Both the position numbers and the translations under genes were made by a program. The notes beneath the pieces were generated by a model that worked only from the letters and a program-made list of their open reading frames with translations, searched no databases and had not been told where the DNA came from. From contig OX411556.1 in assembly GCA_948146395.1 (NCBI GenBank), positions 26,236,596 through 26,300,595 of the forward strand: a stretch of DNA of 64,000 nucleotides, in the 5' to 3' direction. This DNA comes from Fragum whitleyi (taxonomy: Eukaryota; Mollusca; Bivalvia; Cardiida; Cardiidae). Below are positions 1 to 14,026 of this stretch, one piece after another. Every line of letters begins with the position of its first letter. Position 1 is the stretch's first letter.

Positions 1-190
1 ACACAAATTTACCTACCTGGACATCCCCGCACTGCATAAAAATTGGTATGTGATTGTGTACAGCCAGAATCTTCTAAGATAACAGTGAATACTCTGACCA
101 GCCATTGCAGATGCACATGCTGGTCTGAATATTAACGTTGCGCACTTGTGAAATTGTTGGAAATGTCACGCACAGGCTCAAATATTAAAC
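1..190. repeat. Dispersed repeat with ACGTTGCGCAC core
   Basis: ATTAACGTTGCGCACTTGTG followed by AAATTGTTGGAAATGTCACG and GCACAGGCTCAAAT recurs at about 20550..20605 and 58020..58085, with weaker versions at 8845, 17100 and 57840. In the 58 kb copy a CTGATCAG...CTGATCAG hairpin precedes it. Confidence 0.6.
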
Positions 191-1854
191 GGTTATGATG
201 CAAAGCTCCCATTTACATCACATACGCACGCATTTCCATTTACGAATGCATGCAAAAATATATTAAATGCGTATAAAAAAACGAGCATTTTATTTTTACA
301 AAGTGGGAGGTTATTCGTACCGAAGCCTATTTTTAACAATGACCTGAAATCTGTATCATAAAAATAATTGGCAGGTGACCACAAATATCGCGTATACAGC
401 TAAGTTATGCCTTTTGATTTAGCCTTTTGGATTAACAAAACATGTCATCATCAATGGCATATAAGAACATTTACACCCACATATTAACCACTATATGACC
501 TGCATATTTTTTTCGCTAGCTCAATTTTAAAAGGTTTGTTTTTTCTTTTGCGTTCAACTCTCACTAAAGAAATTAGAAACCCCTTTTTTCTATAGTTCTA
601 TAATCTTATAGTAAAATTGACAGCCGTTTTCTAATTTGACATGATTTGACCATACCTACAAGATTTACTAAGCACTTAGTAGAACACACTCCAAAATCCG
701 GAAATTCTCTTAGTGTTTACTTCTCGGTATATGGAAATATAATTGTATTTCAAAAAGTATAGAAGATGTCTTAACTAAATAAAGAAGAAATGGATCAAAA
801 CTTCATTGAATCTTTTTTTTAAAAAATGGGTCTCATTTTTAATACTCATTTATTCTGTTTCTGCGTCCACTATCCTGAAGCATAATTTTGTGTTACTCGG
901 TATAATAAAACTAAATGTTTCACAAAATGAATTTCGTAGGCTCTCTGTTTTGAGATAAATGGCAAACAACCTCAATGAAACTCTTTTATTTCAGAATTTT
1001 ATTGTGATTTTATTTTCATACTGTTTATTTTAATTAGTTTTGACATAATATTAAACGTCATATTTTCAAGTACAAAACACGCACCGGTAAGTGCAATGAT
1101 GCAGAGGTTCCAGTGGCCAACAATGTTGATGCTTGACATTACCATCAATAATGGAGTTAACACTTCGGTCGATATATTAAATACAACGACCGATGAAACA
1201 TTCACTCGGTACGCAACCTACTCTTCTGTCTCTTTGAAAGTCTGTACAAAAGCTGAACCTTACTTTGAAAAGAAGGGATGTAGAGACCTAACTCAAAATG
1301 AATTTTAACCGAGAGCTTGACATAACGGCCAGATGAAATGTATCTAAAAGAATATCTAGTAGTGATGATAAAAATTGTGCCAAAATCATTGAAAAAAACG
1401 AGAAAGCTGGTCGAAAAAAAAAAAGAATCTACAAGCAAAGCTTTACAACTACAAAGCCCTTGGGACGCTAACAAGAAATGGAATTCGTTTAATGTTAAAC
1501 TTTTTGTAATGATACGGGCTTTCGCTGATTGTACCTTTAACATTTTTTACCTCTCAAGCGCAAAGGGACATGATTAGACTTTTTTTTCGTTGATGTTGTT
1601 GTTGTTGTTGTTTTCTTTTGTTTTTCTTTGTTTGTTTTATTCTATTTTGCGTGGTTGTTTTTGTTTTGTGTTGATTTTTTTGTTTTTATTTCAGCTTTTC
1701 TGTTAAATGTCTGTCCGTCATAGTGGTAGGGTACAGCTGAAGATCGTGGGGTGGACGGGGGTAGGAGATAGGGATGAGATAGACTTTATCACTAAATAAA
1801 CCAACAATCCTTCAACAAACGTCTTGTTCTGGGTGATCATTGTGTCCAATATAG

Positions 1855-1985
1855 ACGAAATGATCGATATATATTACCTCCTTCTTATTTCAATCAAAAC
1901 TCGCTCATCACCCTCATTTATTTCGTAATCATTCCAAAACTATCTATTTTGTCAATTTTCACGATGTAATCATATCGTGAAATAA
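1855..1985. mobile_element. CAGT/TA MITE, right-end fragment
   Basis: Sequence from ATTACCTCCTTCTTATTTC to TTTTCACGATGTAATCATATCG is the right terminal third of the family. It matches another fragment at 15160..15290 together with its flanks, which argues for shared duplication rather than two insertions. Confidence 0.55.
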
Positions 1986-3008
1986 CAAGGTGAGTTTTAT
2001 GCACAATTTGAGTAAGTTTAGGGTCGTCATAATTTAGGGTCCTGTGTTTGAAGCGCGACAATAATGAACGTATATCCATTATTTCAACTATGACTATCAG
2101 TGGGTTTTACATCAATTTTGAAAATAACTTTTCAAAGATAACTTAAAAATAAGCACTGGCAACAAAATATTTCTGTAAAATAAAATTTGTTCTAGTGCGA
2201 CATTTCTTTTTTGGTTCAATATGCAACAAATATGGCATCTGGTGATAAACACCAGTTTTCGGAGAAAGCAAATTTGCGTGAAAGTTATTCTTTATTTGAA
2301 ATCTCCATTAGGAAAATCCAACGAGTATGCCACATGGGAGATTTTGTATGGATACAAATTAGGCTCAAACAAATAGGAGTGATTTTTATGCTTCATTGTA
2401 CCGGAAGATTTGGCTTCCTGTGATTACATTTGTGTACTTGGTTTAGAATACGATGTTAATTTAGGCATCAATTCGAATGGTGTCAAATTGGGAAAGTTAT
2501 TTTGTTTTCCATTTTATACGCAACAGAATAATTCAACAAATTAAACAAATAATAATCACTTCATTTTGTTTGTTCTAAACCAACGGATTTTGAAAAAGCG
2601 TTAATTCCTTGAATCATGAGTTTTTCAAGTTTAATAAAAAGCTCCTCCCTTACATATTTATTGAATTAAATGTTAGGGTTGGGGTTTTGTTGTTGTTTTC
2701 GTCTTATTCGTCTCTAATTTACCTCAATCATCTGGATGCACAATATTTCAGCATTTAAAGTAAGCGAGAGAAAACAAACAAAGAAGATGCGCCTTTCTGT
2801 GAGAAAAAAAAGAGTTGTTGTATGATTCACTCTAGGACCAGAAAATCATGATCGAAATTCAAGAATACTTATTTTGCTACAGAAAGCTTGCTTCTTTTCA
2901 ATTAAAGGCTGTGATAATATCACATTTCCTGAAAGGTCTCGTTGTCTTCTATAACGAACAGTCGTCAAAGACATCATGTCTTACACATGTGGAAGATCAC
3001 TCTACAAA

Positions 3009-3027
3009 TGACGTCATGATGACGTCA
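3009..3027. promoter_or_regulatory. Two adjacent full CRE octamers
   Basis: TGACGTCA at 3009..3016 and 3020..3027, 11 bp apart. This is the only pair not inside a repeat family I recognised. TGACGTCA is the consensus site for CREB/ATF-type bZIP factors; function here is untested. Confidence 0.5.
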
Positions 3028-3354
3028 AATAACAGACGTTTTTGCGGTTTATGTTATCTTAGTTTAACTTACAAAATGCCTACATTTTATAAGTGGAAAA
3101 ATCTATCACTCTGTTTTATTTAGACAAGTTGATCTTAACCTCCTTTACAAAAGACATTTATTAGGCTCGAAATATTAAGCTATTATTTTTTTCTATTCTT
3201 GAATCAGTTAAGATTAGATTGTCTAAAAAATATACATCACAGATCATTTTATGTCTCAAAAAAGAGTGTCTTAATTATCCTCTCACTTACTCTGAAAGAG
3301 ATTGACATAAATAGAACAGACTATAATATAGTCTCTGTTGTATGTAGATAAATA

Positions 3355-3672
3355 TATAATACATACTTAGTGTTTTGTATGAGAAAAAATATCTAACGAG
3401 GTTGGGAGAATTGATCATTGTCGAGGCTCTGCCGAGACAATTATCAATTCTCACAACCGAGTTAGATATTTTTTTCATACAATACATTAAGTATGTATTA
3501 TATTTATCTTATAACCTCTATTTGTCTTGTTTTTGTCGATGTTTCTAACTGAAATGCAAGTTTCTAAAAATTACCACATTATATCATTGTTCTAAAAATA
3601 ACTATGTGATATCATAAAAAATATCATACAGGATGTTATCATACAGATATGTGTATAGTTATAAGATAAATG
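3355..3672. repeat. About 315-bp palindromic repeat, copy 1
   Basis: An AT-rich left end (ATAATACATACTTAGTG) leads to a hairpin whose arms carry GAGAATTGATCATTGTC and its complement around GGCTCTGCC. A second, smaller inverted pair follows: TTATCTTATAAC at about 3508 and GTTATAAGATAA at about 3658. Three other copies share the full arrangement, so both hairpins belong to one unit. Confidence 0.8.
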
Positions 3673-3946
3673 TTAATATTTCTAGAAAACAAAATGGTTT
3701 TATGTTGGTCCTATACATTCGAATGATCTATCAATGATATTGAAGTAAATATATTACCTACATATATCTGATGTATTTTATATATATATTATATTCTTTT
3801 ATCCCCTAACCTACACATAACTTTATTATCTTCAAACAGCCCACTGATGATTATTTTTTAAAGCGTTTAAACAGATGTAAGAATATATCAATTGATGTGT
3901 TACACATATATAGATCGAAGTGATTTAAAAAATGCCTTATCGAATA

Positions 3947-4380
3947 TACAGTGTATTTCATCGCGAAATTGACGAGGTGTATAATAATGGAATGAATTTC
4001 TGAATGAAATTGAGTATAAGCGATTGGGGAGTTTTTAATTAAAAAGGCATGATAAACAAATTCATGATTTTGTTCAAGATGAACAAAATTAGCGATATCT
4101 ATTACATCCCTTTAATGAAAACTACTAAAATATTTTTCTCTGACTCACGAACAAATCAGACGCTTGAAAATTTGTAATTTAAAGTTAGTGAAATCGTTGA
4201 TTTTTCTAGTGATATTTATTTTGAATGTAGTAGTTTTTCTTTTTGTTTTGTTTTTTAGACTTTTTGAGTCTTCTTGAATGCTTTGAATGATTGTTTGGAA
4301 TTGAAGAATGGAGCGCAAAGTAATAGATTTAGAATGGTTTGATCGGAATAAGAGTCAATATCGCGGTTTTCTTTATTGTA
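3947..4380. mobile_element. CAGT/TA MITE copy
   Basis: Diverged copy of the element at 29056..29479. It has the TACAGTG start, the CGTGAAATTGAC-like subterminal motif, the central ATTTTGTTCAAGATGAACAAAAT hairpin region near 4065..4100, and the right half with the GAATGGAGCGC and TTTAGAATGG signatures. Its ends are degenerate. Confidence 0.65.
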
Positions 4381-4399
4381 CACAGCGCTTCCATTCTTG

Positions 4400-5300
4400 C
4401 TATCATCAATTTGATAATATGAACTTGTATCTTTGACTTAAATACTTGTTCAACTAATGTATTTTCACCTCAAACCATTAATTCTCTATCTTCTTCAATG
4501 TCTTGAAAGACAAAATGTAGCATGTTAAAGGCACCCAATTCAATCTCAAAATTGTTGTTAGATACAAACATCTCGATATTTTATCATCAAATTTGTTTGG
4601 TAATTTTTGCCATAAACTTTTTTTACACATGGCAACTGGTCTTTTTTACATGCACCGGACTGTTCGAATTGTATAGGGATACATATACGATATAATCATG
4701 CAATTATACCGTTTTTTTAAGCAACAGTAAATCCTTCTTCTGAAAGTACGACGTAAGCCCTTGGAATTAACATAAAAAAAGTACTTGTTTCTGTTCTACA
4801 ATAATGCGGGTTGTCTGTTATTAGACCCCATAGGCCGTCACTGATTCTTGTTTCCCCACACTTACCGAGCATTCTCAAGATTTAATATTGTATAGCGGTC
4901 GTTTTCAAGAAGACGACCAAGATTTATCACATACAATACGCATATATGATTTTAAGGTGATTTATGAAATATCTGCAAAAGTAAGATCATTCATTTCAAG
5001 TAGGGAGTGGCAGTATGTTATTTGAAAATCTTAAATATACTGTAAATAAAGTCTTTAGGACAGACATCTGTTGGCAGTTAAACTGTGAAATTGAAGTCTG
5101 CTAAAAATCCTTGAATTTTTACTGAGCGAAAAAAGTTTAGTCGTTCCGTCCTTAATGGGATATATTTCAAGATATGATTCCTCTTTCACAAATAAGTTGA
5201 CATTTATTAAGATTCTATTTAATTTACTTACTGAATGCAATGGTTTTGAATTGGTAGACGAAAATGTTCAGTCGTAATGACAGACTGGTAGAATGCAAAA
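4400..5300. other. No gene or clear repeat seen
   Basis: AT-rich sequence with only short chance ORFs. A short inverted pair with GGTCGTTTTCAAGAAGACGACC lies at about 4896..4917. Nothing else stands out. Confidence 0.5.
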
Positions 5301-5314
5301 GTCACACAGTTTAA

Positions 5315-6609
5315 GGTAACTGCGGACAGATAAATTTTCGAATTTTCGACTTTCTTAAATCTAAACAAAATCGCAGAGATTTAAATTTGAAATGCGGGCA
5401 TTAGCTCACACGCAATGAAAAGGGTCCGAAGCTCGTTCATTTGACGTCGTGACGTCATTAAGGGGCCAACCCCTTTTCGACCCGCCAAAATCATTATTTG
5501 CAAATATTTTCTGGATTAATCAGCCGATTTTTACGAAAAAAGTTTCATTTAGAAAGTCAAAAAACGCCCGAGCTAGTTGTTTAATTTCTGTGCACATTCA
5601 AATAGAAAAACGGGCCCGGAACGCTATCTGTTTCGCGAATTTTAAGATTTGACGTTCCTTTTTCTCATTTCTGTATTTGTAAATAAATAAAAATTTCTCA
5701 AAATTTTGTCCGGTGACCTATGCTGATCTTCTGACATTTTGGAGCGAAAAGAATATATTTTGCTTTAATCAAATAAAAATGATATGTCTTCGGGTTAGAT
5801 TTTTTATTAAATTCGATTTTGTGAAGTTTTTGCAACATTTTCACCGAATTCGACGTTGCACCAAAATCATAGGTACTAGGCTTATTTGGAGCCAATCTCC
5901 GTGCAATAACGTATTCTAAAATATTTGATATTGAGGATTATTATGAAATATAGGCTTCAGAAGTATTAAATCAGAATATGATTTTAAGAAATACAAAATT
6001 TACTTAATTTTTCATCCGTTCGAAAAGACAGCTTTTGTTAATATTTGGCGCGACGTTGAAATATCCTTTGATTTGCGATATCTTTGCGGAATCGAATTTA
6101 ACAAAAAATCTAACTCGAAGACACATGGTTTTTATTCAAAAAATATCTTCAGCGGAATGGTTTGGTAGCAACATATCTAAATTTCAGCATAGGTCGCCGA
6201 ACAAATTTTCGAGTAAAAAGGCAATATTTTCAGTTACTGTATTCGAAAACAGCAACGCAGAAGGCATTAACATTTAATACAGAACACTTATTTGTATTTC
6301 TGACACATATAGCTTCATATCAATCAAAAGACAACATCAGACGTCTTTAAACGAAGCAAATGGCGTTTTCGGGTTAAAAATCAGTTCATTATTTCCGAAA
6401 AATGGGCAATTGCTAAATTTGGTTCCCCAAAAAAGGGGTCGGCCCCTCAATGACGTCATCACGTCATCTCTACGGTATGAAATCCATCCCTTTTTATGAC
6501 CGAAATATGAAAGCGGGTACTTCAAAGTTCAGTTTTATCGCATATGGCATAATTTGTAGACAAATTAAAATTTGGACCTAAAATGGTCCTCTATGTGTCC
6601 GCAGTTATC
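5315..6609. mobile_element. 1.3-kb TTAA element, TIR GGTAACTGCGGACA (copy 1)
   Basis: TTAA (5311..5314) precedes GGTAACTGCGGACA. The right end reads TGTCCGCAGTTATC followed by TAAA. The two halves are long imperfect inverted repeats: AAGGGGCCAACCCC near 5460 pairs with GGGGTCGGCCCC near 6437. Each half carries a TGACGTCA site. There is no long ORF, so it is non-autonomous. TTAA targeting fits piggyBac-type transposition, but no transposase is present to confirm it. Confidence 0.75.
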
Positions 6610-7805
6610 TAAACAACGGACGTCCATTCGTTATTTTACTCATTCGAAATAACTTTTGTCACCAATTTCATTTTGGGGTATCTTGTCGTAAAAAAAAAAT
6701 AGGCTTGTTAGAGTATGTGAAATTTCTAATGGCCCTACAGCATCATCTTTACACCCTACATCCCAAAATGCAATAATTGTTTAAAAAGTGACTATTCTTA
6801 CTATACTGTCTTTCGGGAAAGAACAAATAGCTTTGCCTGGTTCTTCTTATCTCTAGAAATTGAGTAATTACCCATTCCCGTTTCAGCGATCACTTCCGTT
6901 CAGTTGACTGCCATGGGGTCGTTGATTTAACATGTTCACTTGTAGTTTTTTTTTCAGTTGGTTTCTATTAATCAAAAGTAAGTCATGAATAGTGCACAGA
7001 GATGTCTAACCGATTGCAATCAATATGGGTAGTGAAAATAATCAAATGCTCAACGTAACTTCATGACGTTCGATTGCAATAAAAGTGTCGTTAAACGAAA
7101 TCTGTTCAAGGAAAGTGGGCCATGCCATTTCAATGATTATATGCTACAAACCATGAAAAAAAACCCTAGTGACAAAAGCTGGAGTAAATTTCAACATCTA
7201 ACAGATACATGTATATACATCTTATTATTTATGCCAATGTGTTGTCCACCATATTTAACGTCGTCTAAAAAGTTTGCTCACATGCAAAGGATGCAATACA
7301 TTCAGGTGTTGAATGTTAACTGTATGGTAACGTGACGCCAATAAATACATTTACCGCGATCAATATTTTTCAAAGAACGTTGATAGGAATTAAGACTTTT
7401 TGACAAAAAAAACAGCTTCATACAATTAAGCTACATTTATAAATTAACACTCGCCCTGGTCACGTTTCTAAAATGAAGACTTAATTTTGAGAGTAACCGA
7501 TAGCATTTGGTAACATCATGAAATTTACATAAAATAACATTTTATCTTCATCAATAAATGGATAAACTTTTTAAAGAGCACCATAATTCGGGAAGATAAG
7601 TTTCAATTCGTCAAAAACACTTTCTTTATCGATCCAATTTCAAGATATCATCACGAAAGCTTTTGTCTGATTCATACAACAAACAATATTTACTTGTGCG
7701 TGTCATGTTTCAAGGATTTGACAAGAAAGATAATATTTTCTTCAATATGTCATGCAAGCTTTTATTTTGTGACTGTCACATTCAAATTTGTCAAGGAATA
7801 TATTT

Positions 7806-8032
7806 GTGACCCGGCATTCAGAAAAGGACCTTCTGGGGACTAAATAAATTATGAGAAAGAGATTGGGTCCAGCCTAGGTCAACCAGAGTTCGCATTTCAA
7901 AAATTCTTTCACTAGAAGGAAGATCGATCATTCTAGAATCAGAAAATAAGCGCATTGCTAAAAGTTTCGATCCTAGTCAGTCTGCGCAATCCACGTGCTA
8001 CCCAGATGGTCCCTTTTCGCGTGACGGGTCAC
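7806..8032. mobile_element. GTGACCC MITE, copy 1
   Basis: Ends GTGACCCGGCATTC and GCGTGACGGGTCAC, with inner motifs ACCAGAGTTCGCATTTC and CTAGTCAGTCTGCGCA. It is inserted in a sequence whose unoccupied relative lies near 17330. Confidence 0.78.
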
Positions 8033-8430
8033 ATATAATGATGCGCCGTGGCAAATCTTCTAATGATTAGGACACGAAATACTCTTTCGATATCTTCTAG
8101 GCAATTATTATCATTTATCAATTTTACTTACCATAAAAATAAAATAACAGGATACTTGTGATTTCAATGTATATGATCATGGAAACCTCTTCTTTCGAGA
8201 AGACCTAAAGCTACTTTTAACGAGTTCCGAGGGTTGAAGACATTCCTATTGTTCCATCGATCTTTCGTAGAAAATAAACTAAAATGTATATGTATCAGTC
8301 TTTTTTCCTTTACGCAATTAAAAATCTACAGATGAAAATATGAATAAAGCTCTAAGACTTATAAGCATGTGTATTCGCGTAAACGTGTTTTTTTTGTAAA
8401 GCTTTTTCAAAAGCGTAAAAGCAGAAAATT

Positions 8431-8562
8431 GTCCTGTGTTCAAGATGTCAAAACGGTACAAACCGTTTGCTAGTTATATCCCGCTTTGAATGTTCATATG
8501 CATGCAAAGCGGTGTATAATTTGAATGAACTATTTCACCGATTTGTTATCTTGAACGCAGGA
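8431..8562. repeat. Degenerate relative of the GCCCTGCGTTC palindrome
   Basis: GTCCTGTGTTCAAGAT at the left and ATCTTGAACGCAGGA at the right flank a TATATCCCGCTTTGA / CAAAGCGGTGTATA pair. Confidence 0.65.
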
Positions 8563-8599
8563 ATGGTTTTGATCAACCAAAACAACGAATATACAAGGT

Positions 8600-11160
8600 A
8601 TCTTGAAAATGTAATTCGAATAAACAACATTAAAAAAATTCAAGTAAGAGTGCGCTAAAAATATAATAGACGTATGGTGCCGTATACTATCGGTAAGAAT
8701 AATTTCGATTTCGTTTAACAGCTGGATTTGACATTTTGAATTGTTTCTTTAGTTCGTTTTATGAGATGTTGGACTAACACTTCCTCGGTAACCCAGTGTC
8801 GCTTCACTGTCGCAAGTGAAGCCTTTCTTTTCTCACAGGTGGAATTGTTGGAAATGCCACGCACATGCTCATACTTGTATATTAGTTTGATGTTCAAATG
8901 TCAGATAACAGGTCAATTTTGGAAATCTTCACATGATTCTTTAGATTTCAACCTCCCAGTTCTCTGATTGCGTGTCTTCATGGACCCTTCAAACACTTTA
9001 AATCTGCACCAGCCAATAAAATAGTAGAATAATTCGATGGATTTGATTTAAATGGTGAACATCTTGACTTGTTTCGAAAAGGTTTCTGATGATTCCTGAG
9101 CGTTTTAATTGATTTAGTTAGTGTTTAGAATGAATGAATGGCGCGCTGAGTGAATTGTTTAGAATGGTTTTGATCGGTTGTTAACTGAATACGTGTATAA
9201 ATACGTGCTTATTTTATATTAGAATAGCTGCGTGCTAAAAAATATTGTTTATCAAAGTATGGCAACTATTTTTGAAGTTCTTTTTCTTCATTTCCTACAA
9301 ACCACATAAAAACAATGGCACATTATTTGGGTCCTTGTTGTTGGGTAATTCTTACGGTTCAAGTCTCTCGACCTATACCTCACAGCACCACAACGAAGCC
9401 AAATAAACACCAAATGTGAATTATTATACACAGCTCGACAAACATGGACACTATAAGATTATGGAAACGCCAGTTTAGAAGAAATAATAGGAACGAATTT
9501 CAGTTTAGCGTTATTTTGCCAAAAAGGATATCGATGCTCCCGATTCTGAATGATACAACTCAAATCGGGAAAAAAGTTTGACATTCTGTATATAAAAGAG
9601 TTCAAAGAACACGGTTGATAAAATCGTGAAATTGACAGAGTGAATGATTTTGGAAAGATTACGGAATGGATTGGATGAGTGGGAAGTTCGAGTCTTGAAT
9701 AAAATTGAAGGGAGACAATGCAATATTGTTAATTTCACAAAAATATTATTTCTTGCCTTTAAAACAATCTACGCACTTTTCTGCTTTCATTTCTTGAATG
9801 GCAAATCAGACGCTTTGAAATTGAAAACAGTCGATGATGTCGTGAAATAAGTTGATCGAATTGAATAAAATGTTGATCGTTAAGTAAAAAATCGAATCAC
9901 TTTTGAGTGAACGCAATTAGTATTTAAAATGCATTAAATTTAGCGCCGGCTGATATAAAAATGTTTTTATCGAGGTGAATGTCATAATGTTTCTAGGTCT
10001 ACAGTAACCCTTCGAGAGACAAACTAATTAGAGTTAGAATATTGAGGGTAACTCGCTCTCTAAGACACTTGACTGAAATGATCTTGGCCATTGACTACAA
10101 ATCTAATGTTAGCCTTGGACAGAAAATCTACGAATTAGATTAATGAATACATTTGTACTAAATACGGGGGAAACCCAGTGCTTCCTTAGGCCTTTATCAT
10201 TGAATATTTAAAACAACATTGCGTATTAAGAGAAAAAAACCTGAAATAAAAAAAAAACATACAACAAGCAAATGTTATAGAATATCGAACGAAATTCGTT
10301 TTTCTTCCACTTTTATGGATTTAATAGTATACATAGAATCATGTAGGTACATGCACATGTGTGTATGGGTCCATGTATTTTTGGCTATCAATTTCGAGAC
10401 AGTGTCTAAAGCTGATATTTTCCGTAAAATTAAACGAACCCAGAAGACAAATATACGACATACAAATAACTTTGCTCTTTAATTGGTGCCCTAGCTTTAG
10501 GCTATTTTTTAATAATCCAAGCATTTTCACCCTATTCCTCTATAGCGCTTAACCCTTTAATTTCCTGACTGATACAATTAAGATAAATGTCTCTTGAGTG
10601 AGATACTAAATGATGATTATCAATATGGGTGCACGTAATGAAATAAATTGACACTTTTCCTTATATTTGTGGTTTACTCCTATTCAAGGTTACTGCGTCA
10701 TTTTACGTCCGTATTTCTTTTTTTATGATAATTAAGCCTAGAATACATATCGACTACGTTGTCCGTGAGACGCCGAAAACTCGCTTTAACACCAAAATCT
10801 TTCGTTGACCGTGCGTGAGCACCACATCATGACTATGCGACGGACATTCGATGTGCACTAAACCTGTCATGCAATGGCCGTACGCGTTGGAAGAAATTTT
10901 AACTTAATTGTGAATATTGTCTCCGTAGTTGATTTACAGTTTACGCTTTATTTGCAGGTATATCAATGATAAACAAAGATATATTGCATGTCTTAATCAT
11001 AAAATGTACTTTAAATTAGTAATACCATTTCAGTGAAAGATTGGTGGTCTATGGTTCAAAGGTTTTGTGAAGTTTTGCACTATATGCTTCAAGTTTCCAT
11101 ATTGCTAAATGCAACTTTGTTTTCGATTTTCCAAAATGAAAAGAACAAGCAAAGCTGTAA
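8600..11160. other. Sparse region with MITE scraps
   Basis: Partial CAGT/TA MITE sequence at about 9080..9175 (TGAATGGCGCGCTGAGTG) and 9625..9900 (CGTGAAATTGACAGAGTGAATG). 9900..11160 shows nothing recognisable, apart from a stretch around 10750..10880 with slightly higher CpG content. Confidence 0.5.
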
Positions 11161-12930
11161 AGAATCGCCGTCAATAGCTTTTATTTTTATAAGGGATTAA
11201 ATCATCGCACGAGTTTATTGGTTGGTGTGGAATTTTAAAGCATCCGATTGGTCCATGAATACACACAAACAGATAAGTGCGATATTTTATAAAGGAGTGT
11301 AGAAACTATCTTCAATTTGAACCAATCAAACAAAAATATCGATTTATTACCACCAGTTATTTCATTATAAACTCGCTCCTCGCGCTCACTCAATCTCATT
11401 CCGAAATCATTCGAAATTTATTCACTTTGTCAATTTCACGATATTCTTCACTGTTAAACCAAGGCGTCCTTTTCGAACCTCCATCTGCTCATCCCATTTA
11501 CAACGTAATGTTCGATTATCCAACTATTTAAGAAAGGAAATCGTCACTGAAAAAGTACTACAAAATTTGTGCTTTTGAACTGGTCATGAAACAAGTATCG
11601 TAGAAATTGTACATTGACATTTTGTTGTCGTCTTGTATGTATAATTGAATACCTCATCAAAGTGTCAAGAAATACATCCGTTCGCTTTTATGGGTTATTA
11701 GTTTACATTACTCTAATTTCTTGCTGTGACAAAAATTATGGGAATCACACAGTGCATGACGCTATACGGGAAACCGAGGAAGGCTGCAGAAGTCAAAATA
11801 TGATAAATCTCATTTTAAAATTGAGAAGCGTTTTCTTATTTGACCACACTTACAAAATCTACTAGGCACAATACAGTTACACATTCCAAGAACGAAAATG
11901 CTCTTAAATGCAACAAACATATATATTTCCCGGTATATGACAGTATTGTTATTTTATACATATATTACTGGACCAAAATAACTATCAAAAATAAGTTGGT
12001 TCTTATCTCTAAAATGCACTTCATTTTCATCTCATTTAATTATGTTTTGTGCATCCAGAATCCTGAAGCATAATTTTCTGAAAAATAACGAAATCACGGC
12101 TACATAGTAAGAGAACCTAACATTCCCATAAAAAAATATTAAATGGTATCACCAGGAACCCCAAACTCCAATAGTTCTTTATCTGTAAGTTAAGCGACAG
12201 CCAATTCCACGTGCAGCTTACGCCTGCACGAACTATCCCTTGGCAGTGTCCCAGTATTCTCCTTTTTCCACTGTTTGTTATACGTTTTAGGCGTTCCTCT
12301 CAATTCTTCAGTTATCGCATGAGCAAGCTCATCCTGTAATTTAGGTATGCTTCTTCGGTCTAAAATCTTTTTAGTGAAATTAGTCCTCCGTATTCTTTCT
12401 CGGGTCTAAAAGGTCCTACGCGACAAGTCTAGACTGTTGGTTAAAGCGCAAGGCACTGATTGACATACCAATTCCTTAGAATACTAACATTTTGTCCATT
12501 TGAAAGAAACCATCAACATTACGATTGGCACAACGTTTTAGAATTGGAAGACGCACCAGTATGCATAATGCAATGATGCAAAGGTCCTAGTGGCTATTAA
12601 TGCTAATGCTGGACAATACCACCAAAATGCAAAAAAAACCGGTCGACTCCATTTATTGAAGACATACCCAAGGAAGCTTTCACTCGGTACACAACACACT
12701 CCTCTGTCGCTTTGAAAGTCTGTATAAAAGTTGGACCCGTTAATGAGAATAAAAGGGACGTATTGGCCAAACTCCAAAACCCAAATGGATACTTGCTCAA
12801 GACAGTCTTGAAGTTTTATGCGTTTGCCAAGACTGGTCTTATTGGTTTTTGAATGATTTGAATGGAGCGCTAAGCGAGTTTTTGCGATCGATTATGCCTG
12901 GAGTGGGTGTCAATTTCATGATGTTTTTAA

Positions 12931-13072
12931 GGTAGTGGAACCGTAATAGTTCCGCACCTTTTCGGAAATGATGATCTTTCACAATGTTGACCGAAGTTTC
13001 CTAATGAAAATCATTAGGAAACCTCGGTTAACACTGTTTAAGTTCATTACTTCTTTTACGGGTACACTAACT
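12931..13072. mobile_element. Palindromic TTAA element, second copy
   Basis: TTAA (12927..12930), then GGTAGTGGAACCGTAATAG. The centre is TTTCCTAATGAAAATCATTAGGAAA and the right arm ends ACGGGTACACTAAC. It has inserted at or near the end of an eroded CAGT/TA MITE. Confidence 0.75.
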
Positions 13073-13167
13073 AAGCTGTACATATGGTCCGAATATGCTT
13101 CATTCGATCACTTGACATTGACTCAGAACCTATGAGCTATCTGAAATCTTCTTTCGGGCGGCACTTT

Positions 13168-13520
13168 TACTGCTAGAACATTGTGAAATTAACTCACTGC
13201 GTTCAAAATCATGCTAAATTGCTCACTCAGTGCTCTAATCATTAATTCCAAACACTGAACTCGGATCACTCAAAAACGCTTCGAATTCGTTAAAAACAAT
13301 CCGAAATCGGTCAAAATGATATTGGTTCGTTTGATTGGTTCGATAAGACATCATGTAGATTTTTGTAAAGGGAGCTAATCAATATGGACAAAATAAGCGA
13401 TATTGAATTATCTTCCTTAATTTCCATTGAAACTCGCCTCATACTCAGTCAATAATTGCAATCCAATAAAGTAAAGAATTCTGATTGGTTTAAATCGCAT
13501 CACGAGGGGAAATCAATTGC
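13168..13520. mobile_element. CAGT/TA MITE, degenerate copy
   Basis: ACATTGTGAAATTAACTCACTGCG at the left and CTCACTCAGTGCTCTAATCATT are family signatures. A shortened hairpin (GGACAAAATAAGCGATATTG) and the ACTCGCCTCATACTCAGTC segment follow. The right end is unclear. Confidence 0.5.
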
Positions 13521-14026
13521 ACTTTATTTCTGTATAAAATGCAATAGGTCTTTCGGGAAACCCCCGACCTTCGATCTGCAAGTCCTGTGTTCTAGGAACT
13601 CGAATTGACCTAGTTCCCGATCATCAAGGCATCATTGCTATTTAATCTCTAATAAATTAAGATATTTTCGAAAAAATTTACGATTACAAGAATACAGTTC
13701 TGATTCGGCTTAGAAAACAACGAGTCGACGAAGATCATCAAGCAACCCTCTCAACTAAGACCGACCACGCCGTTTTCGTTGAAAAATAGAGACTAACTTG
13801 GCAGAAAGAAGTTTTTGTGTCATAAGTACCTCTTTGAATTTCAAAGTTGTCGTTTATTTATGTATCATTTGTTTTACTTTAAGACACTTCACTTCGATAA
13901 TGAGATGAAAAATACACGATCTAAATATAGATTGTGTAATCTATACGCGAAGAAAGTAGACCTGAAGCTTTAATGTTTGGCCGAGTATTTTATCTTCGAT
14001 CTAGAGGATTGCAATTGTATGTGACA

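Larger units (their letters stand above)
560..8110. repeat. Old segmental duplication, left partner
   Basis: Diverged blocks match 11830..17440 in the same order: 640..690 with 11838..11890; 840..890 with 12020..12080; 1096..1265 with 12560..12740; 1720..1985 with 14995..15290; 2200..2445 with 15590..16075; 7670..7810 with 17200..17345. Large unmatched tracts between them reflect insertions such as the TTAA element at 5315 and loss of similarity. Confidence 0.55.

Noticed and set aside
999..1308. Overlapping ORFs with a second copy near 12540..12800
   Set aside because: The two copies are related in DNA, but no frame stays open in both, so coding conservation is not supported.
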